Origin: an uncultured Chlorobiaceae bacterium
GTDB lineage: Bacteria; Bacteroidota; Chlorobiia; Chlorobiales; Chlorobiaceae
DNA length: 64,000 nt
Assembly (NCBI GenBank): GCA_903994455.1
Contig: CAJEXI010000003.1
Coordinates: 1 to 64,000, forward strand
Direction: 5' to 3'
Positions within the stretch are counted from its first letter, which is position 1; every line of letters starts with the position of its first letter. Shown here piece after piece: positions 28,325 through 36,925 of this stretch. The translations under genes and the position numbers were made by a program. Under the pieces are notes generated by a model that saw only the letters and a program-made list of their open reading frames with translations, ran no database searches and had not been told where the DNA came from.

Positions 28325-29293
28325 ATGAGTAATAACAAGCGAGTTACCCTCCAGCAGGCGGTCGAAATCATCAAGGATGGTTCCCGGCTGACCTTTTCCG
28401 GCTTCACCATCTGGCGGCGTCCAATGGCGATCGTGTATGAATTGATCCGTCAGCACCGCAAGGGACTGCATCTCATTGAGGTCAATGGAGGATCTCATAC
28501 CGAGTTCCTCGTCGGCGCAGGTTGCGTCGATATCTGGGAATCATGCTGGGTCGGCCATGAACTCTACGGCAAGTATGGCGCAAACGTTTCGCGCAAGGTA
28601 CGCGAAAAGGAGCTGCTTGTTGAGGACTATAGCCACGCCGAGATGCTCTACCGGTTTGCCGCAGCTTCCCAGGGCGTTCCCTATGCGGTGAGCCAGAGCT
28701 CCCTCGGTACCGATATCCACAACCCCGAGTACGATATGCTCGGCCGAGCGGGACTGCGTGATGGCAAAAAAAATGCAAAGCACAAATATATCTTTACCGA
28801 AGATTCGTTCTACGATGCCGGTTCGCTGGTGCTGGTTCCTGCCGCCAAAGTTGATATTGCCGTGCTCTTCGTGCATCAGGTTGGCGAAGAGGGAACGGTA
28901 CGGATCAATGGTCAGTTCTACTCGGATCCGGAAGTTGCCAGGGCAGCCGACATCACCATCGTTATGGCAGAAGAGATTGTACCCGAAGAGTATCTTCGCC
29001 GCGACGCCACCAGGAACAACATTCCCAGCTTTGAGGTCGACTACATCCTCGAGTGTCCGTTTGGTGCCCACCCTTCAGGAGTGTTTGGTCGCTATGACGT
29101 AGATGGTGAGTTCCTCAAGCATTTCTATACCACCACCAGAACTCAGGAGGGTTTTGACGCGTTCGCCAAAGAGTGGATCTACGGGCACGATCACCTCAGC
29201 TACCTTGAAAAGCTGGGCTGGTCGAGAATGTTGAATCTTGGATCAAATTCAGCACTGAACTACACCCCACGCAAACCAAAAGGAGGAAACTGA
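28325..29293 (+). CDS. CoA-transferase family I, subunit A (GctA-like)
   Basis: A 322-residue alpha subunit of a two-subunit family I CoA-transferase. The N-terminal nucleotide-fold region reads LTFSGFTIWRRPMAI; CoA-binding type motifs include VNGGSHTEFLVGAG and VDIAVLFVHQVGEEG. It begins after an AAGGA site and ends 2 bp before subunit B. No acyl-CoA synthetase is in the cluster, so this transferase is the likely activating enzyme, moving CoA from acetyl-CoA or another acyl-CoA to butyrate or isobutyrate (inference). Substrates cannot be read from the sequence. Confidence 0.85.
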   Translation: MSNNKRVTLQQAVEIIKDGSRLTFSGFTIWRRPMAIVYELIRQHRKGLHLIEVNGGSHTEFLVGAGCVDIWESCWVGHELYGKYGANVSRKVREKELLVEDYSHAEMLYRFAAASQGVPYAVSQSSLGTDIHNPEYDMLGRAGLRDGKKNAKHKYIFTEDSFYDAGSLVLVPAAKVDIAVLFVHQVGEEGTVRINGQFYSDPEVARAADITIVMAEEIVPEEYLRRDATRNNIPSFEVDYILECPFGAHPSGVFGRYDVDGEFLKHFYTTTRTQEGFDAFAKEWIYGHDHLSYLEKLGWSRMLNLGSNSALNYTPRKPKGGN

Positions 29294-29295
29294 AG

Positions 29296-30123
29296 ATGAG
29301 TACATACGCACTGCCCGGAGAGTACTGTCTCCCTGATCTTCTGTGCTGCGCAGCCTCCCGCGAGGTGCGCGACAATGAAGTTGTTTTTGCTGGAACCGGC
29401 CTGCCGATGGTCGCGATTCTGCTCGCACAGCGCACCCATGCGCCAAATTTGAAGCTCATTTTTGAAGCCGGTACGCTCGACGGACGTCCGCCGGAACTGC
29501 CCACTTCAGTCGGCGCCTCCTGCTGTGAAATCGGAGCCTCCCGCTCTTCGGGACTGAACGATGCGTTCTCAATCGCTCAACGGGGATATGTCGATCTCGG
29601 ATACCTTGGCGGTGCTGAAGTCGATCAGTACGGCAACGTCAACACCACCTGTATTGGCGATTATCTCCATTCCGAACTGCGGCTGACCGGGAGCGGCGGC
29701 AATCCCGACATCAACTCGTTTGCTTCCCGCACGGTATTCATCATGCTGCATGAGAAACGTCGGTTTGTCAAAAATGTCAGTTATATCACCAGCCCTGGAT
29801 GGCGTGTAAAAAAATGGCCTGGAGGAGAATTTGTTCATCGCCGTGAACTTTACGGCTCGGCCTTCAGGGGAGGCCCCTCCGCCGTCATCAGCACGGTCGG
29901 CGTGTTCCGCTTTGACGAAGAGACCGGGTGCATGTTCCTTGAAACCTGCCATCCCGGCAAAACGCCCGAAGAGATCCACGCTCTCTGCCAGTTTGACCTC
30001 GATATTTCAAGGGTCAAGGGTGAGACCGAAGTTCCAACGCTTGATGAGCTACGGATTATCCATGAAGTGCTCGATCCTGACGAGATCTTCATCCCGAATA
30101 TCAAGAAGCATTCGCACGTTTGA
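29296..30123 (+). CDS. CoA-transferase family I, subunit B (GctB-like)
   Basis: A 275-residue beta subunit. Glu57 in LIFEAGTLDG lies where family I enzymes carry the glutamate that forms the glutamyl-CoA thioester. Further motifs are GYVDLGYLGGAEVDQYGNVN and TVGVFRFDEE. It has an AGGAGG ribosome site and is coupled to subunit A by a 2-bp gap. It is the last gene of the co-directional cluster; a strong terminator follows. Confidence 0.87.
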   Translation: MSTYALPGEYCLPDLLCCAASREVRDNEVVFAGTGLPMVAILLAQRTHAPNLKLIFEAGTLDGRPPELPTSVGASCCEIGASRSSGLNDAFSIAQRGYVDLGYLGGAEVDQYGNVNTTCIGDYLHSELRLTGSGGNPDINSFASRTVFIMLHEKRRFVKNVSYITSPGWRVKKWPGGEFVHRRELYGSAFRGGPSAVISTVGVFRFDEETGCMFLETCHPGKTPEEIHALCQFDLDISRVKGETEVPTLDELRIIHEVLDPDEIFIPNIKKHSHV

Positions 30124-30165
30124 CAAAGCGCTCCCGGAAGCATTTTCAATGACCGTTTTTTGAGC

Positions 30166-30205
30166 AAAGCTGCCTCATAAGTAACATTATGGGGCAGCTT
30201 TTTTG
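30166..30205 (+). terminator. Rho-independent terminator of the beta-oxidation cluster
   Basis: AAGCTGCCTCATAA and TTATGGGGCAGCTT pair around a short loop (GTAACA), with one mismatch, and run into TTTTTT. It lies 43 bp after the CoA-transferase subunit B stop. Confidence 0.85.
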
Positions 30206-30285
30206 CTTTTCCAATGGTTCAAACAAACATCTTGTGACCTCAAAAAAATATGTTGTTGAACAGAACGGTGCCTGACGTTCTCCCC

Positions 30286-30954
30286 TCAATACGTCCCAAC
30301 AGCAATGGGTGACTCCTGGGCGATGTTCTGCAGGCGCGTGGCGTAGGCGGCCAACTGTTGTTCGCGCTCATCATTGGTCATGCGGGCAGGCCCGTACACA
30401 ACCTGTGGTGCCAAAACGCCGAAACCGACAAACTCCAGGATTCCACGCTCTATCGGGCGCAAAAGGCCTGCAATATCTCCGTTGAACCCGCCTTGACGGA
30501 AGGCATCTTCGGTTCCACCTGTCGTCAGGCTCAGCAATGCACGCTTGCCGCGAAAAACCCCGGTTTCATAGTAATGACCCAAACCGTAAACGCGGCCCAT
30601 GGCAAAAACCCGGTCAACCCATCCTTTTAAAGCCGCTGGCAACCCAAACCACCAGAGCGGAAATTGCCAGATCATCAGGTCGCACCACTCGATCTTCTCC
30701 ATCTCGGCATCAATCTCTTTCGAAAAACCACCTGCTACCGTGGCGTGCATCTCTTCGATTTGTTGTTTGAAAAAATCCGGGTTTTTGACTGTGGTAAAGT
30801 TGTTTCGGCTGGAAACAGGATCGAAGTGCATCTCATGCAAATCGGAAATTCTCACCTCATGGCCTGCATTGGCCAGCACCCTGCATGCAGTGCGGAACAT
30901 TGCACCATTAAAACTCTGTGGTTCGGGATGCCAATAAACGATAACTATTTTCAT
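30286..30954 (-). CDS. NAD(P)H:quinone oxidoreductase, flavodoxin-fold
   Basis: A 222-residue protein of the NAD(P)H dehydrogenase (quinone)/MdaB-KefF type flavodoxin-like family. It starts KIVIVYWHPEPQSFNGAMF (phosphate-binding loop) and has the flavin-contact region IWQFPLWWFGLPAALKGWVD and SLTTGGTEDAF. It probably reduces quinones or nitro/azo compounds by two electrons. It points towards the beta-oxidation terminator and stands alone. Confidence 0.88.
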   Translation of the reverse strand: MKIVIVYWHPEPQSFNGAMFRTACRVLANAGHEVRISDLHEMHFDPVSSRNNFTTVKNPDFFKQQIEEMHATVAGGFSKEIDAEMEKIEWCDLMIWQFPLWWFGLPAALKGWVDRVFAMGRVYGLGHYYETGVFRGKRALLSLTTGGTEDAFRQGGFNGDIAGLLRPIERGILEFVGFGVLAPQVVYGPARMTNDEREQQLAAYATRLQNIAQESPIAVGTY

Positions 30955-31227
30955 AATAATGTCTGGATAGATAGTGCCTGAACTGCCGTTAATTACATAA
31001 TTTCAAACATGGTCGTCAGTAGAACTGACTGCTGAAGTTACGCAATAATAACAAGAAGTACATATATTTTCGGGATTATTCCCCTGGCAGTCAGCACTTG
31101 GTGTTAATGGGTTTAATTGGTACAATGGAGAGAATGACGTTGAGTCAAGAGCGGAGTACGTTGCAATGGCCTCCATTTTTGTTTGGCGATGGCTTATCTT
31201 CTCTAAAAAAAATTTGCCGCAACAAAA

Positions 31228-31818
31228 ATGGAACCAATGAGTATTATTCTTCTTGACATAGGCAATGTGCTGGTAACGGTCGATTTCCTGCGCTTTTGCC
31301 GGGCAGTTACTCTTGACCTGAATGCAGGTGCTGAAAAGATTTTCAGGAAATACTGTGCCGGTGAGCTGAAAGAAAAGCTTGATACCGGCTGGATTGGGCC
31401 GCTTGAATATCTTGCCATGATTGCCCGTGATTTACAGCTCAAAGCTATGCCGCTGAACGAGCTCAAGCAGCGATGGCAGGATATTTTTGAACCGCTGGAG
31501 GGTGCTGTTGAAGCGGTCAGGTTGCTCAGGGAGAAGTATTCGATTTGGATCATGAGCGATACCGATCCACTCCATTTTACCTTTTTGCTCGACCACTATC
31601 CTTTACTTCGAAGTGCTGATCGGTACTACCTCTCCTTTGAGCATGGGAAGATGAAAACCAGTGTCGGAGCTTTCAGCCATGTTCTCGACAGTTCAGGATA
31701 CCGGGCAGATGAGTTTATCCTGATTGACGACAAGGCGGTCAATTGCGCCTCTGCCTCACAAGCCGGAATCAGAAGCATACAGTTCCAGAATTGGCCGGAT
31801 ACCCTTGAGTTACTTTGA
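31228..31818 (+). CDS. HAD-like hydrolase (YihX type)
   Basis: A 196-residue haloacid-dehalogenase-superfamily hydrolase. Motif I is LLDIGNVL, the second Asp being replaced by Asn as in the YihX/GNVL subgroup. Motif II is IMSDTD, the motif III Lys is in EHGKMKTS and motif IV is FILIDDKAVN. It is likely a phosphatase on a small metabolite. The start is the first of two nearby ATGs (31228 or 31237). Confidence 0.82.
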   Translation: MEPMSIILLDIGNVLVTVDFLRFCRAVTLDLNAGAEKIFRKYCAGELKEKLDTGWIGPLEYLAMIARDLQLKAMPLNELKQRWQDIFEPLEGAVEAVRLLREKYSIWIMSDTDPLHFTFLLDHYPLLRSADRYYLSFEHGKMKTSVGAFSHVLDSSGYRADEFILIDDKAVNCASASQAGIRSIQFQNWPDTLELL

Positions 31819-31819
31819 G

Positions 31820-32407
31820 AAAATCAGGAGCGACCATGCGGGCACCCAGAGCAGTAACCGCCACGGCTTCGGCTACTCCCTTTCCCATCGTCAGGGTGCA
31901 GCCATAATGACCGAGCTTGGACTGGATGGAGGTGGAGGCACCTGCAAACTGGGCGCATTGTTCCATACCGGAGAGTTTACAGAATACCGGAGTGGTGAGG
32001 CGCGATCCGGCAAGTACGCACTCTACATGGTGCTTGATCAGATGCTGATTGGTAATCGTGAGGCACCGAAGCTGGGTGTGTTTCTGCGTGGTGGCCTGAG
32101 TCCGCTGGTTGCGTGCAACGAGGTTGATTGTTATCTTGATGCTGGAATTACCGGTCAAGGGCTGTGCGATGGAGACCGTGTCGGCATTGGATGCAGTCAT
32201 GTCAGCTTTGGAGGGCCCTTCGTTGAGTCACAGCGCGACGCAGGAATCCAGGTGACTGATTCCGAGTCAGTGATTGAACTGAGCTATCAAAAACAACTGA
32301 CGCATTGGAGCATGATTCAGCCCGATTTGCAGTATGTCATGAACCCCCAGAATTCGGCGGCCTCCAACGCGTTGGTCGCAGCCGTTCGTATGAGAATCAT
32401 TTTTTAG
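31820..32407 (+). pseudogene. C-terminal remnant of an OprB-like porin
   Basis: The frame reads a beta-barrel C-terminus (LGLDGGGGTCKLGALFHTGE, LGVFLRGGLSP, DRVGIGCSH, IELSYQKQLTHWSMIQPDLQ, ending in VAAVRMRIIF with a terminal Phe). This resembles the last third of carbohydrate-selective porins of the OprB family. No signal peptide and no N-terminal barrel are present; the frame runs back into the HAD gene without a credible start. I read it as a truncated porin. Confidence 0.55.
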
Positions 32408-32410
32408 GCC

Positions 32411-32824
32411 ATGTTACAGATTACCAGAACCATTGCTATTCCTGATGAAGAGGTCGAACTCCAGACCATGCGTGCACAGGGTGCGGGCGGCCAGAATGTC
32501 AACAAGGTTGAGACTGCCGTTCATCTGCGTTTCGATATCCGGGCCTCCTCGCTTCCTGGCGATTTTTGTGAGAAGCTGCTGATGCTGAAGGATCATCGGC
32601 TGACGAAAGATGGAGTGATCATCATCAAGGCGCAACGCTATCGTTCACAGGAGAAGAACCGCATCGATGCCATGTTGCGTCTGCAAGCATTGCTTCAGCG
32701 TGCAGCTCTGCCAGTGAAAAAACGCAAAGCCACAGCACCGACAAAAAGCTCGAAGGAGCGGCGCCTTGAGAGCAAGGTGAAACGCGCCTCAGTCAAGGCC
32801 ATGAGAGGGCCGGTTGAATATTGA
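32411..32824 (+). CDS. arfB: Peptidyl-tRNA hydrolase ArfB (ribosome rescue)
   Basis: A 137-residue class I release-factor-like protein. The catalytic GGQ motif is in MRAQGAGGQNVNKVE, and a basic C-terminal tail (KKRKATAPTKSSKERRLESK) inserts in the mRNA channel in known ArfB/YaeJ proteins. It lacks the codon-recognition domain of true release factors. It rescues ribosomes stalled on truncated mRNA. Confidence 0.92.
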   Translation: MLQITRTIAIPDEEVELQTMRAQGAGGQNVNKVETAVHLRFDIRASSLPGDFCEKLLMLKDHRLTKDGVIIIKAQRYRSQEKNRIDAMLRLQALLQRAALPVKKRKATAPTKSSKERRLESKVKRASVKAMRGPVEY

Positions 32825-32966
32825 GGCTTTTTGTTTATACGCTGCAAGGTTTGACGGAGCTGTTGGGCTGAACGGCAATTTTCGTTATACTGAAAGGCGT
32901 GCTTTGGCAGCAGGGGTCGTTTCCGAATAGGCGATATTCTGTGAAAAGAAACAAGACATTTTTACC

Positions 32967-33264
32967 ATGATCGATCTCTCTTCGGTTTACGACAAGTTAT
33001 CTCCTGTGCCATTACAGGGTGATGATCTCATACGAAAATACCATTGCCGAAAAGTGGGTGAATAAGGAGCTTATCATTTCAGTAGACGAGTATTATCAAA
33101 CTCTGAAGGCGGTTGCCGAGAGGAAGACAAAAAAGGTACATAATACTGCGGCTCTCCTCGACTTGCGGCATAACCTCTGTATTCTTGGCTATGATGATGA
33201 GGGTTGGTGCGATGTGCATCCCGTTGTTCGCACCATCTTGCAAGAACGTGAGCTGATTCCATGA
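32967..33264 (+). pseudogene. Possible internally deleted ATPase remnant
   Basis: A short frame at 32967-33065 (MIDLSSVYDKLSPVPLQGDD...) resembles the N-terminus of a group of AAA/STAND ATPases. A second, overlapping frame at 33019-33264 (81 codons) ends in YDDEGWCDVHPVVRTILQER, which resembles the C-terminus of the same kind of protein (LEYNGE-WYDVHPLV type). Together they look like the two ends of an ATPase gene after a large deletion. Alternatively 33019-33264 is a small hypothetical protein; it lies 49 bp before the NACHT gene. Confidence 0.4.
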
Positions 33265-33313
33265 GCCACCGTAATATATTTCATCAGGGAGAACGATCAG
33301 TATTCATGACCAA

Positions 33314-36300
33314 ATGATGCAAGCAGTACAAAGACAGGAGGCACTGAACATAAAGGCCGAACTGGATTCGTCCGTGACTTGGCTGCATATTTCGGATCTT
33401 CACCTCAGTGATCGGGGAGCCTACGATCAGGAGGTGATTCTGCGTGCGCTTGTGGCATCGGTGAAGCAATTCAGGGCAGAGGGGCATGTACCGGATTTGA
33501 TTGTTGTCACCGGTGATATTGTCCACAGCGGCAGGGCAGAAGAGTACCGGCAGGCAATACACTTTTTTGACGACCTGCTTGCTGCTGCCGGGCTTGACAA
33601 ACGGCGGCTTTTTGTGGTGCCCGGCAACCATGATGTTGACCGGAAGGCAGGCAAATTTTCGCTTCATACTCTCGACAACGATCAGGATGCTGATGAATTT
33701 TTCGATCCTGACGGCATGGCAATACGCAATCAGTTTCAGAAACTTCAGGCCTATTCAGCATGGTACAACAGCTATTTTTCCGATATCCGCAGTTTTCCGA
33801 CTGATACCACCTGCAGCGCAGTTGAGGTGGTGCAGATCAGGCAGTCCAGGGTTGCCATGCTGTTGCTGAACAGCACCCTTTTCTGCATTGACGACCACGA
33901 TCACGGCAAATTGCTGCTCGGTCGCCGCTGCCTCGACAAGGCCAAAGAGCAGTTGCAGCAGTGTGAGTTTGACCTGACCATTGCCCTGCTGCACCATCCG
34001 CTCGACTGGCTGAGCGCGGTTGAACGGGCAAATGTCAGGGCCACTCTTGGCGCATCAGTTGACCTGCTTTTGCACGGCCACTACCATGAGACCGATACCG
34101 AAAGCGTAGTGTCGCAGCATGGCGGCTACCTCAAGCTTGGCGCGGGGGCGGCCTACCAGACACGCGAGTGGCCGAATCGCGCCATGTATGCCACTGCCCA
34201 AGGTGGCCGGGTCACTATTTTTCCGATATGCTATCAGGACAAGCCTCGAGAAGCATGGACGCTTGACACTACGCACTTTCCGCCACCCACTTACATTAGC
34301 GCATTTACACTCCTAAAGCACTCAAATCCTGATGCCAGAGAGGCTGCAACGGTCACGTCTCTCGACAGAGAGTATTTTCAGGAGTACCATGAGGCGCTTC
34401 GGGGGGAGCTTGAGACCATCAACCTTCTCGGTACCCATGCCCTTGAAAATGTTCCCGTTGGATTAACCGATACCTTTGTTGCCCTCCGTATTTCTGATAC
34501 CTGGCGCAGCGACGGGGAGAATCGCCATGCCACCCTTGCAGAGCTGGATCCACCATCGGAAGGAGATCAAAAGTCCCTTGCTCCGGAGGAGGTGATGCGC
34601 CTTGTCTTTGAGAAAAGGCGGTTGCTGCTCATTATTGGCGATCCCGGTTCAGGCAAGACCACGCTGCTCAAGCATTACGGGCTCACCTCTCTCGACAAAA
34701 AAGAGAAGCTTGGCTTTAGCGAGCCACTGCTGGTGGTGTTTCAGCCGCTGCGTGACCTCATCAAAGAAGAGGATGGCACTTGCGCACCGCTTGTTCGCAA
34801 TATTGTTGCGTGGTCGAAACTGCACGATCTTGAAATTACGGAGCAGCACATTGCCCATTGGCTGAAACAGCGGTCAACGCTGCTGCTCTTTGACGGACTC
34901 GATGAAATCAGTGATCCGAAACAGCGCATCAAAGCCTGTGCATGGATTGACCGGATTGTCGCGCGCTATACGAATGCGCGGGTAGTGGTAACCTCCCGTG
35001 CCACCGGGTACAGAAAGGCTGAGGGAATTGAGCTTGCCTCCCGTCACACTCGGGCCGACATCATGGACTTTAGTGATGAGCAGCAGAAGGTGTTTCTGGA
35101 GAAATGGTTTACGGCAGCGATGCGGGACGAGCTGAAAAAAGGGAGTGGAACACTGGAGCAGTGGGAGAAAAGCCAGAAAGAGAAGGCACTCCGGAAATCG
35201 GCGACAATTATTGAGTTTTTGGGAAGAAAGGAGAACCGCAGCCTGCAGGTGATGGCAAGGGTGCCGGTGCTGCTGCAGATCATGGCGATTCTCTGGAAAG
35301 AGCGTGAAGTTCTTCCGGCTACCCGCGTGGAGCTTTACGAGGCTGCGCTTGGCTACATTCTTGATTATCGCGACCGGCAGAGAGGGATTGAGCCACTGCT
35401 GAAAGCTCGCGATGCACTTCGTGTGCTCGCTCCGGTCTCACTCTGGATGCAGGAGACGCTGAAAACTGACGAAGTCAAGCAGGAGGCGATGCAGCAGCAG
35501 ATGCAGCTTGAGCTCAAGACTCTCACGAAGCTCTACAGCGCCGAGGAGTTTTGCCGGAACCTTGTTGACCGCGCAGGTCTTTTGGTAGAGTATCGCGACA
35601 AGGAGTATCTCTTTCGACACAAGTCGTTTCGGGAGTACATGGCGGGTCTGCAGCTCCTGAAAGAGTGCAGCAAGGAGCGGCGCACAACATTGGCCGGGTA
35701 TTTCGGAGACGACTGGTGGAACGAGCCACTGCGCTTTTTTATTGGCCAGGCTGATGCCGCAACCTTTGATGCCTTTATGCGGGAACTCTTCAATTCGCCA
35801 GTTAGTGCAGAGATGACGCAGAAACAGCAGGATTTGCTGATAACTCTCATTCAGGAAGCTCCACAGATAAGTTTTGATGCGCTGCGTAGCAAGCTGATGG
35901 AGCCTGAGACCACCCTGAACCGGCAGCGCTACCTGTTGCAGTGCATCAACGCCATCGGTCAGCTTGAAGCTCATACCGATGCAATTGAGGTGGTGAAGCA
36001 GTTTAATGCATCGGGGCTTTCCAGAGAGCAGAAGGTTGTTGCTGAAATTGTCAAAGATCCTTTGGGCGCAGAGTATATCCTGATCAAGGGAGGCACTTTT
36101 ACATACTCTTTGACGAGGAAGCAGGAAACTGTACCAGACCTCTACGTGGCAAAATTCACGGTGACCAACAAGATGTATAGTCGCTTTATCAGCTATTTGA
36201 CAGGAAAAGAGAAGGATTTAGCTGATATTGTGACGCCTGCGAGCTATAAAAAGCATCTGTTTGAATTGTTTGATAGTATTGATGGCTTCCAAGCTTATGT

Positions 36301-36859
36301 GCAAAAGAAACCATCTTTGGCAGAATGTTTTTTTTCTGATTCTGTTCAAAATAATCGCATTGATAAAAAATTTAGTGGTAGTGATCAGCCTGTCGTGGGT
36401 GTCAGTTGGTACGATACTAAAGCTTATTGTCTGTGGCTCTCCCTGCTTGAAGGTGGCAAGGTTGGCCTTTATCGCCTTCCATCAGAAATTGAGTGGGAAT
36501 TTGCGGCTGCAGGAGAAGAGGGACGCCCCTATCCCTGGCCAAAAGAGAGAGGAGAACCGACACCAAAACTTGCCAATTATAATTCAAATGAAGGTGCCAC
36601 AACGCCGGTTGGTCGTTATCCGGAAGGTGCCACTCCGGAGGGATTGTATGACATGGCAGGCAATGTATGGGAATGGATGGAGAGTTTCACAAATCAAAAT
36701 GATTCGTCTGACTTGCGTGGGGGCTCATGGCTCAATAAACCTATTAATCTGCTTTGTGTTTCCAGGCGCTTCGATTTTTTGAGTGTCAGAAACTATCTTA
36801 ATGGTTTTCGAGTGATTCGTTCCAGTTATTCTTCTCTTCCTGAAAATCTGATCCACTGA
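33314..36859 (+). CDS. Metallophosphoesterase-NACHT-FGE/lectin triple fusion
   Basis: A 1181-residue multidomain protein. Residues ~20-300 form a calcineurin-like metallophosphoesterase with all metal motifs (HISDLHLSD, VTGDIVHSG, GNHDVDR at 104-110, LLHHPLDW, LHGHYHE). Residues ~440-620 are a NACHT/STAND NTPase: Walker A GDPGSGKTT (442-450), Walker B LLLFDGLDEI (Asp527-Glu531), VVVTSRATGYR. A helical region follows. From ~918 there is an FGE-sulfatase/C-type-lectin fold (IKGGTF, VGVSWYDTKAYC, YRLPSEIEWEFAAAG, YDMAGNVWEWM, RGGSW, GFRVIR). The form is effector-switch-sensor, like STAND immune proteins. The C-terminal segment may be hypervariable. Confidence 0.88.
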   Translation: MMQAVQRQEALNIKAELDSSVTWLHISDLHLSDRGAYDQEVILRALVASVKQFRAEGHVPDLIVVTGDIVHSGRAEEYRQAIHFFDDLLAAAGLDKRRLFVVPGNHDVDRKAGKFSLHTLDNDQDADEFFDPDGMAIRNQFQKLQAYSAWYNSYFSDIRSFPTDTTCSAVEVVQIRQSRVAMLLLNSTLFCIDDHDHGKLLLGRRCLDKAKEQLQQCEFDLTIALLHHPLDWLSAVERANVRATLGASVDLLLHGHYHETDTESVVSQHGGYLKLGAGAAYQTREWPNRAMYATAQGGRVTIFPICYQDKPREAWTLDTTHFPPPTYISAFTLLKHSNPDAREAATVTSLDREYFQEYHEALRGELETINLLGTHALENVPVGLTDTFVALRISDTWRSDGENRHATLAELDPPSEGDQKSLAPEEVMRLVFEKRRLLLIIGDPGSGKTTLLKHYGLTSLDKKEKLGFSEPLLVVFQPLRDLIKEEDGTCAPLVRNIVAWSKLHDLEITEQHIAHWLKQRSTLLLFDGLDEISDPKQRIKACAWIDRIVARYTNARVVVTSRATGYRKAEGIELASRHTRADIMDFSDEQQKVFLEKWFTAAMRDELKKGSGTLEQWEKSQKEKALRKSATIIEFLGRKENRSLQVMARVPVLLQIMAILWKEREVLPATRVELYEAALGYILDYRDRQRGIEPLLKARDALRVLAPVSLWMQETLKTDEVKQEAMQQQMQLELKTLTKLYSAEEFCRNLVDRAGLLVEYRDKEYLFRHKSFREYMAGLQLLKECSKERRTTLAGYFGDDWWNEPLRFFIGQADAATFDAFMRELFNSPVSAEMTQKQQDLLITLIQEAPQISFDALRSKLMEPETTLNRQRYLLQCINAIGQLEAHTDAIEVVKQFNASGLSREQKVVAEIVKDPLGAEYILIKGGTFTYSLTRKQETVPDLYVAKFTVTNKMYSRFISYLTGKEKDLADIVTPASYKKHLFELFDSIDGFQAYVQKKPSLAECFFSDSVQNNRIDKKFSGSDQPVVGVSWYDTKAYCLWLSLLEGGKVGLYRLPSEIEWEFAAAGEEGRPYPWPKERGEPTPKLANYNSNEGATTPVGRYPEGATPEGLYDMAGNVWEWMESFTNQNDSSDLRGGSWLNKPINLLCVSRRFDFLSVRNYLNGFRVIRSSYSSLPENLIH
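36716..36822 (+). other. Candidate DGR variable region in the FGE-like domain
   Basis: Between the fixed RGGSW and GFRVIR, many codons end in C or T with scattered first two bases (CTC, TTC, GAT, TTT, AGT, GTC, TAT, CTT) beside retained AAT/AAC and AAA codons. This is the pattern left when AAY codons of a template are mutated at adenines. FGE-type C-type-lectin domains are known DGR targets. There is no template in the window, so this is a candidate only. Confidence 0.4.
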
Positions 36860-36879
36860 TATCTGGAACTCTCTGGGAA

Positions 36880-36899
36880 CGCCGAGCTCCAGCTCGGCG
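36880..36899. repeat. Palindromic hairpin between convergent genes
   Basis: CGCCGAGCT-CC-AGCTCGGCG forms a perfect 9-bp stem in the 66 bp between two convergent genes. No T-tract follows. It looks like a REP-like dispersed palindrome or a bidirectional transcript end. Confidence 0.5.
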
Positions 36900-36925
36900 C
36901 TCTCAGGGCTTGGCGCACCCGGGCG

